A stretch of DNA of 47,986 nt from Flammeovirgaceae bacterium UBA4465 (GTDB lineage: Bacteria > Bacteroidota > Bacteroidia > Cytophagales > Cyclobacteriaceae), in NCBI GenBank assembly GCA_905182655.1, contig CAJJCN010000018.1:1-47986 (forward strand), read 5' to 3'. Both the position numbers and the translations under genes were made by a program. The stretch's first letter is position 1; the number at the start of each line of letters is the position of its first letter. The notes beneath the pieces are model-generated. The model had not been told where the DNA came from, did not search any database, and was given only the letters and a program-made list of their open reading frames with translations. Shown here in pieces: positions 43,679-47,986 of this stretch.

Positions 43679-46600
43679 ATGAAAAAGATTCTAACTTCTT
43701 ATATCCTCTTGATCCCTTTTTTACTTGCTTCTCAAAAGTTAGACATGGGTTTATTTGAAAAAATTGAACCAAGAAGTATCGGGCCGGGAGGTATGGCAGG
43801 ACGGGTCACTTCAATTGATGTCGTCCATGCGCAATCAGAAATTATCTATGTAGGAACGGCTTCAGGGGGTCTTTGGAAATCCACTTCAGGAGGCGTTACC
43901 TGGGAAGCTATTTTTGACAAACAAACGACTTCCTCTATTGGAGCGGTCGCAATTCAACAATCGAATCCATCGGTGATTTGGGTAGGGACGGGTGAAGGTA
44001 ATCCGAGAAATTCATTAAATGGGGGTGACGGTATTTATAAAAGTCTGGACGGGGGTAAGCATTGGATTAAAATGGGCTTAGAAAAAAGCCGTAACATTCA
44101 CAGAATCATTATACATCCACAAAATCCAGATATTGTGTATGTTGCAGTGATTGGTTCTCCATGGGGTTTGCATCCTGAACGTGGCGTATATAAAACAATG
44201 GATGGGGGCATGAATTGGGAAAGGATCTTGTTCACTAATCAGTCAAGCGGTGCGGCTGACCTAGTGATGGACCCTCGCAATCCAAATAAACTCATCGCCG
44301 CCCTTTGGGATCATCACCGAGACCCATGGTTTTTCAGATCTGGAGGTGATGGATCAGGTTTATTTATCAGTCATGATGCAGGTAAAACTTGGGAACAAAG
44401 GTCGGATGAGGATGGACTTCCTGAAGGAGATTTGGGTCGAATAGGGCTCGCCATAGCTCCCAGCAGTCCAAACATTATATATGCATTGATCGAATCTAAA
44501 AAAAATGCCTTATATAAGTCTACTGATGGAGGTTTTAAATGGGGATTAATAAATGATAAAGACGAAATTGGTACCCGACCCTTTTATTACAGTGATCTCC
44601 GTGTAGATCCTAAAAATGAAAATAGGATTTACAGTATTTTCACTTATGTAAATGTCAGTGAAGATGGCGGTCGTTCCTTTTCCGAGCTTATGCCGGCTTA
44701 TGGCGTTTCCAATGGAGTTCACCCCGATCACCATGCCTGGTGGATTCACCCGGATGATCCCAATTATATGATGGATGGCAACGATGGTGGACTGAATATA
44801 ACCCGAGATAGAGGTGAAACTTGGCATTTTGCACAAAATATACCCGTAGCCCAGTTTTATCACATCGCAGTTGATAATGATTTGCCCTATAATGTTTACG
44901 GGGGTATGCAAGACAATGGCTCCTGGGCGGGTCCTGCCTATACTTGGCGAGTACAAGGTATTAGAAATAGTTATTGGCAAGAAATCTCATTTGGAGATGG
45001 CTTTGATGTATTGCCTGATCCTGAAAATAGTCGTTTTGGTATCTCTGCATCACAGCAAGGAAGTGCCGTTATTTACGATCGCTTGACGGGCTACAACGAA
45101 AGTATTAGACCTACACATCCTGAAAGAGAAGAAAAATTACGATTTAACTGGAATGCGGCTATGAATCGTGATCCTTTCCATTCAAACACCCTCTATTTTG
45201 GTTCTCAATTTGTTCACAAAAGTACGGATGGTGGACAGACGTGGGATATTATTTCCGAGGATTTAACCACGAATAACCCAGATTATCAAAAACAAGGGGA
45301 AAGTGGTGGATTGACTATGGATGCTACTGGAGCTGAAAATTATTGTACGATATTGGTTATCGAGCCCTCTCCTATTCAAAAAGGAATATTGTGGATAGGG
45401 ACTGATGATGGGCAGGTAAATGTAAGTTTGAATGGAGGTGATGATTGGCAAAATATCACCATGAATATACCCATGCCCACGGGCGCTTGGATCAATCAAA
45501 TAAGGGCTTCTAACCATAACCCTGCAGAAGCATTGCTTGTGGTAAATGATTATCGTCGCTTTAATGATGCTCCTATGGTATACCGAACTAAAGATTTTGG
45601 GAAAAGTTGGGAGCAAATAGTTGATAAAAATGATGTTATTGGTTATGCACTTTGCGTATTACAGGATCCTATTGAACCCAATCTTTACTTTTTAGGCACC
45701 GGTGACGGTTTATACGTAAGCTTTGATGGTGCAGAAAACTGGAACAAATGGACCGCTGGTTTTCCTACTACCAATGTTATGGATCTTGCGATCCAACCCA
45801 GAGAACATGATTTAATCATTGGCACCTTTGGTCGGGCCGCTTATGTGTTAGACGATATCCAACCCTTAAGGGCGATCGCTGCGCATCCCGCCTACCTTGA
45901 TGATTCAGTGAAATTATTTCAAGCACCTGACGCTTACCAAGTTTCCCGACAGCAACCTACGGGTTCTCGTTTTGGCGCCGACGGCATGTTTCATGGAGAA
46001 AACCGGTCATTTGATGCAAGAATTACTTATTATCTTCAAGTACCTGAAAGTTTAACGGTACCGGATCAAAGCACAACGAATAAGAAAAAGAAATCCAAAA
46101 AAGAGCAGGTAACCGAACCTTATGTTAAGAAAAAAGTCAATAGTGACTCTATTACCTTTCAGATTATAAATGGATCATCTGTGATTCGAACCCTTACACT
46201 GAAGACTCCTGAAAAATCAGGGTTTCACAAATTATCATGGAGGTTAGATGAAAAAGGCATACCCTATATTTCCAGAAAAAATTCAAGAACTTCGAATGTA
46301 GAGCCCGGCGGTATCGACGTGCTGCCAGGAGATTACAAAATTAAAGTCCACTACGGTGAGCATACAGATTCAAGTGAGATTAAAGTTCTTTTTGATCCCA
46401 GAATTGATATCAGTCAGAAGGAGATAATCGAAAAATATGATGCCCTTAAAACCTTAGAAAAGTCAGAAATGAAAATGTATGTTGCCGTAAATCGTCTTAA
46501 AGAGGGATTGAAATTAGCCAAAAAATTTAAGACAGATTTTGAGGATTTAGACAGTCTCCTGTATAAGTCTGAAATTAAGCTTTGTCAAAATATTCAAGAT

Positions 46601-46894
46601 AGTATCCATGTTTTATTGGACCAGTTTTTCGGAAAAGAAGACAAAAGACAGGGCATCACTATGCGTTCAGATAAAACCTTAATGAATCTTTACCGCCAAG
46701 CCTCTCGCTATACTACTAATGCCGGTCATGCACCATTGTCTACCGAGCGTGATTTAATTTTAAAGTTTGAATCCGATCTTGTTGAAGTATTAGAGAATGT
46801 AAATGGATTTTATGAAAAAGATTGGTTGAATTTCAGAACTACGATAGAGCAATTATCATTCAATCCTTTCATGGATTACGAGAAAATTGAATAA
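43679..46894 (+). CDS. Large secreted BNR/VPS10-like beta-propeller protein
   Basis: 1071 residues. Signal peptide ~1-18 (ILTSYILLIPFLLASQ). Residues ~30-720 carry about eleven BNR/Asp-box motifs of the form S-x-[DS]-G-G-x-x-W (for example KSTSGGVTWE, KSLDGGKHWI, KTMDGGMNWE, KSTDGGFKWG, KSTDGGQTWD), building one or two multi-bladed propellers of the sortilin/VPS10/sialidase-like fold. A Lys-rich patch follows near residue 800 (KKKKSKKE), then an alpha-helical C-terminal region. No sialidase RIP motif is evident, so glycoside hydrolase activity is unproven. No T9SS tail was recognised. It ends 2 nt before the convergent porin gene. Confidence 0.88.
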   Translation: MKKILTSYILLIPFLLASQKLDMGLFEKIEPRSIGPGGMAGRVTSIDVVHAQSEIIYVGTASGGLWKSTSGGVTWEAIFDKQTTSSIGAVAIQQSNPSVIWVGTGEGNPRNSLNGGDGIYKSLDGGKHWIKMGLEKSRNIHRIIIHPQNPDIVYVAVIGSPWGLHPERGVYKTMDGGMNWERILFTNQSSGAADLVMDPRNPNKLIAALWDHHRDPWFFRSGGDGSGLFISHDAGKTWEQRSDEDGLPEGDLGRIGLAIAPSSPNIIYALIESKKNALYKSTDGGFKWGLINDKDEIGTRPFYYSDLRVDPKNENRIYSIFTYVNVSEDGGRSFSELMPAYGVSNGVHPDHHAWWIHPDDPNYMMDGNDGGLNITRDRGETWHFAQNIPVAQFYHIAVDNDLPYNVYGGMQDNGSWAGPAYTWRVQGIRNSYWQEISFGDGFDVLPDPENSRFGISASQQGSAVIYDRLTGYNESIRPTHPEREEKLRFNWNAAMNRDPFHSNTLYFGSQFVHKSTDGGQTWDIISEDLTTNNPDYQKQGESGGLTMDATGAENYCTILVIEPSPIQKGILWIGTDDGQVNVSLNGGDDWQNITMNIPMPTGAWINQIRASNHNPAEALLVVNDYRRFNDAPMVYRTKDFGKSWEQIVDKNDVIGYALCVLQDPIEPNLYFLGTGDGLYVSFDGAENWNKWTAGFPTTNVMDLAIQPREHDLIIGTFGRAAYVLDDIQPLRAIAAHPAYLDDSVKLFQAPDAYQVSRQQPTGSRFGADGMFHGENRSFDARITYYLQVPESLTVPDQSTTNKKKKSKKEQVTEPYVKKKVNSDSITFQIINGSSVIRTLTLKTPEKSGFHKLSWRLDEKGIPYISRKNSRTSNVEPGGIDVLPGDYKIKVHYGEHTDSSEIKVLFDPRIDISQKEIIEKYDALKTLEKSEMKMYVAVNRLKEGLKLAKKFKTDFEDLDSLLYKSEIKLCQNIQDSIHVLLDQFFGKEDKRQGITMRSDKTLMNLYRQASRYTTNAGHAPLSTERDLILKFESDLVEVLENVNGFYEKDWLNFRTTIEQLSFNPFMDYEKIE

Positions 46895-46896
46895 AG

Positions 46897-47986
46897 TTAA
46901 AGGGCAAACTCCACTTGTAATCTAAACCTTAAAAAGTCATCCTCTGTAAGCTCAAGATCATGATAAGAGAAGTCTGCCTGGCACTTTAGATTATGACCTG
47001 AAAAATACTTAGAAAATCCTAAGGCATATTCACTTTGATCATTGATACTGGAGATGACTTCTGCATTAATGTTTGAATATCGGGCAGCAAATTCTACTTT
47101 GTTGTTAAATACATAACCTGCTTGGAGGTTTAACCCCTTACCTACACCAAAATCTCCCAAGCTGTTTGGTGACTTTCTGATGGCATAAACTGCCTGAGAG
47201 GAAAAGCCATTCTTTTTAACTATGGCATCTACAAATAAGGTATTTAAATTATCTGTGATGTAATCTCCAGATACAGCATCAACGAGAAAACTACCTAAAT
47301 TACCCCTACTCCTGAATGCGTTATTGTTATAATCTGCGGTTATGCCAATTGCCATTTTTAGTGTTTTTTCTCTGGCCAAATCTGCACCATAATAATCGCC
47401 TTTCCCGGTAAATTCTCCCATCGGCAAAAACTCTATTCTCCCTGTATATTGATATCCATTTTCATCATTGATGATCACATTTCTACCATTACCCAGCGCT
47501 ATTGAGAAGGCTTCTTTCACAATAACATTACCGATTTTAGCCTTATGATGTATTTGGATACCCACATCACGATCCAAATTGAAACGCGCGTTCACAAGAC
47601 TTCGATCTACGAATTGGAGTTTTTGAGAGGAGAACACACGTTCTCTGTTACCTGGTAATTTAGTTTGACCAAACCACACAGACCAATGGGAGTTGATGTG
47701 ATATTTTAGGACCGCATCAAGGATTATATTTGCCGTATTACCAAACTCTGTTTTGCTACCTCCTTTGATATCCCGATTGGATAATGCCAATTCTACTTTA
47801 TAAGAAAACTTGGGAGATAAAGCCCAGCCCTCCGCTTTTAATCGAGATCTTCTGATCATCATGGAACGATCCCAGACATCATTTTCTAGATTGAGAGACG
47901 AAGAAAATAAACTTTGAAAACGAAATCCAATTTTGGCATAAAATGAAGAATCTTTGGCTTGAACTTTGATACCCTTTCCAAAAGAC
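46897..47986 (-). CDS. Phosphate-selective porin O/P-like protein (5' truncated by window edge)
   Basis: The reading frame continues unbroken to the right edge, so the 5' end is outside; the ATG at 47862 is internal. Residues encoded between 47862 and 47986 include SFGKGIKVQ and YAKIGFRFQS, the usual N-terminal strands of Porin_O_P/OprP-type barrels. Further on are WDRSMMIRRSRLKAEG, GNVIVKEAFSIALGNGR, MGEFTGKGDYYGADLAREK and a final FLRFRLQVEFAL. It is a 16-strand-type porin for anions such as phosphate or pyrophosphate. At least ~362 residues are visible. Whether phosphate is the true substrate is unknown. Confidence 0.85.
   Translation of the reverse strand, partial: SFGKGIKVQAKDSSFYAKIGFRFQSLFSSSLNLENDVWDRSMMIRRSRLKAEGWALSPKFSYKVELALSNRDIKGGSKTEFGNTANIILDAVLKYHINSHWSVWFGQTKLPGNRERVFSSQKLQFVDRSLVNARFNLDRDVGIQIHHKAKIGNVIVKEAFSIALGNGRNVIINDENGYQYTGRIEFLPMGEFTGKGDYYGADLAREKTLKMAIGITADYNNNAFRSRGNLGSFLVDAVSGDYITDNLNTLFVDAIVKKNGFSSQAVYAIRKSPNSLGDFGVGKGLNLQAGYVFNNKVEFAARYSNINAEVISSINDQSEYALGFSKYFSGHNLKCQADFSYHDLELTEDDFLRFRLQVEFAL

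Noticed and set aside
44546-44980. 144-codon antisense frame within the BNR-repeat gene
   Set aside because: Composition is that of a mirrored coding strand, with no start context or recognisable motif.

Overview
The window looks like chromosomal DNA of an AT-rich member of the Bacteroidota. The clues are C-terminal type IX secretion (T9SS) sorting tails on two secreted proteins, a TonB-dependent receptor with an N-terminal carboxypeptidase-regulatory-like domain, many short-lipobox lipoproteins, FG-GAP/VCBS and BNR repeat proteins, almost no Shine-Dalgarno sequences, and frequent GTG/TTG starts in tightly overlapped operons. I cannot place it below phylum with confidence; a marine Cytophagia- or Saprospiria-like lineage is a guess. 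I saw no rRNA, tRNA, CRISPR array, insertion sequence or phage gene, so this reads as core chromosome with a few accessory islands.

Region by region. (1) 71-5124, minus strand: four genes for exported proteins (RidA-like lipoprotein, VCBS repeat protein, amidohydrolase, Tat-exported M19 dipeptidase-like protein), probably one transcript. (2) 5578-10680: one 1700-residue secreted protein with 7 VCBS repeats, 10 Ig-like repeats, 2 cadherin-like domains and a T9SS tail. (3) 11025-16935: a class IV aminotransferase, then a compact cluster with a methyltransferase, FAD oxidoreductase, HDAC-like deacetylase, UbiA prenyltransferase and type III polyketide synthase. It resembles the phenolic-lipid (SrsABC-type) logic with a prenyltransferase added, and is the best candidate in the window for an undescribed pathway. 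(4) 17016-29143, minus: gyrA and a TPR gene preceded by an outer membrane protein, a double-FKBP lipoprotein, a TonB-dependent receptor, rpe, a T9SS subtilase and mnmA. (5) 29486-30088: a TrpF-like TIM-barrel protein that lacks the catalytic Cys.

(6) 30225-41443, minus: holA, a 1010-residue periplasmic TPR protein, an outer membrane barrel, a SPOR-domain membrane protein, then exbB-exbD-tonB-folC-trmB-FKBP. From exbB to trmB each gene overlaps the next by exactly 4 nt, with start codons ATG, GTG, TTG and GTG. This looks like an envelope-spanning energy-transduction module fused to housekeeping genes. (7) 41591-46894, plus: tyrS, a small conserved lipoprotein and a large BNR-repeat protein. 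(8) 46897 to the right edge, minus: a phosphate-selective-porin-like (Porin_O_P) gene cut by the window.

Together the genes split into housekeeping (gyrA, rpe, mnmA, trmB, folC, holA, tyrS), cell-envelope machinery and secreted repeat proteins, and one small specialised-metabolite cluster. Functions are assigned by recognising motifs by eye; no database search was run.
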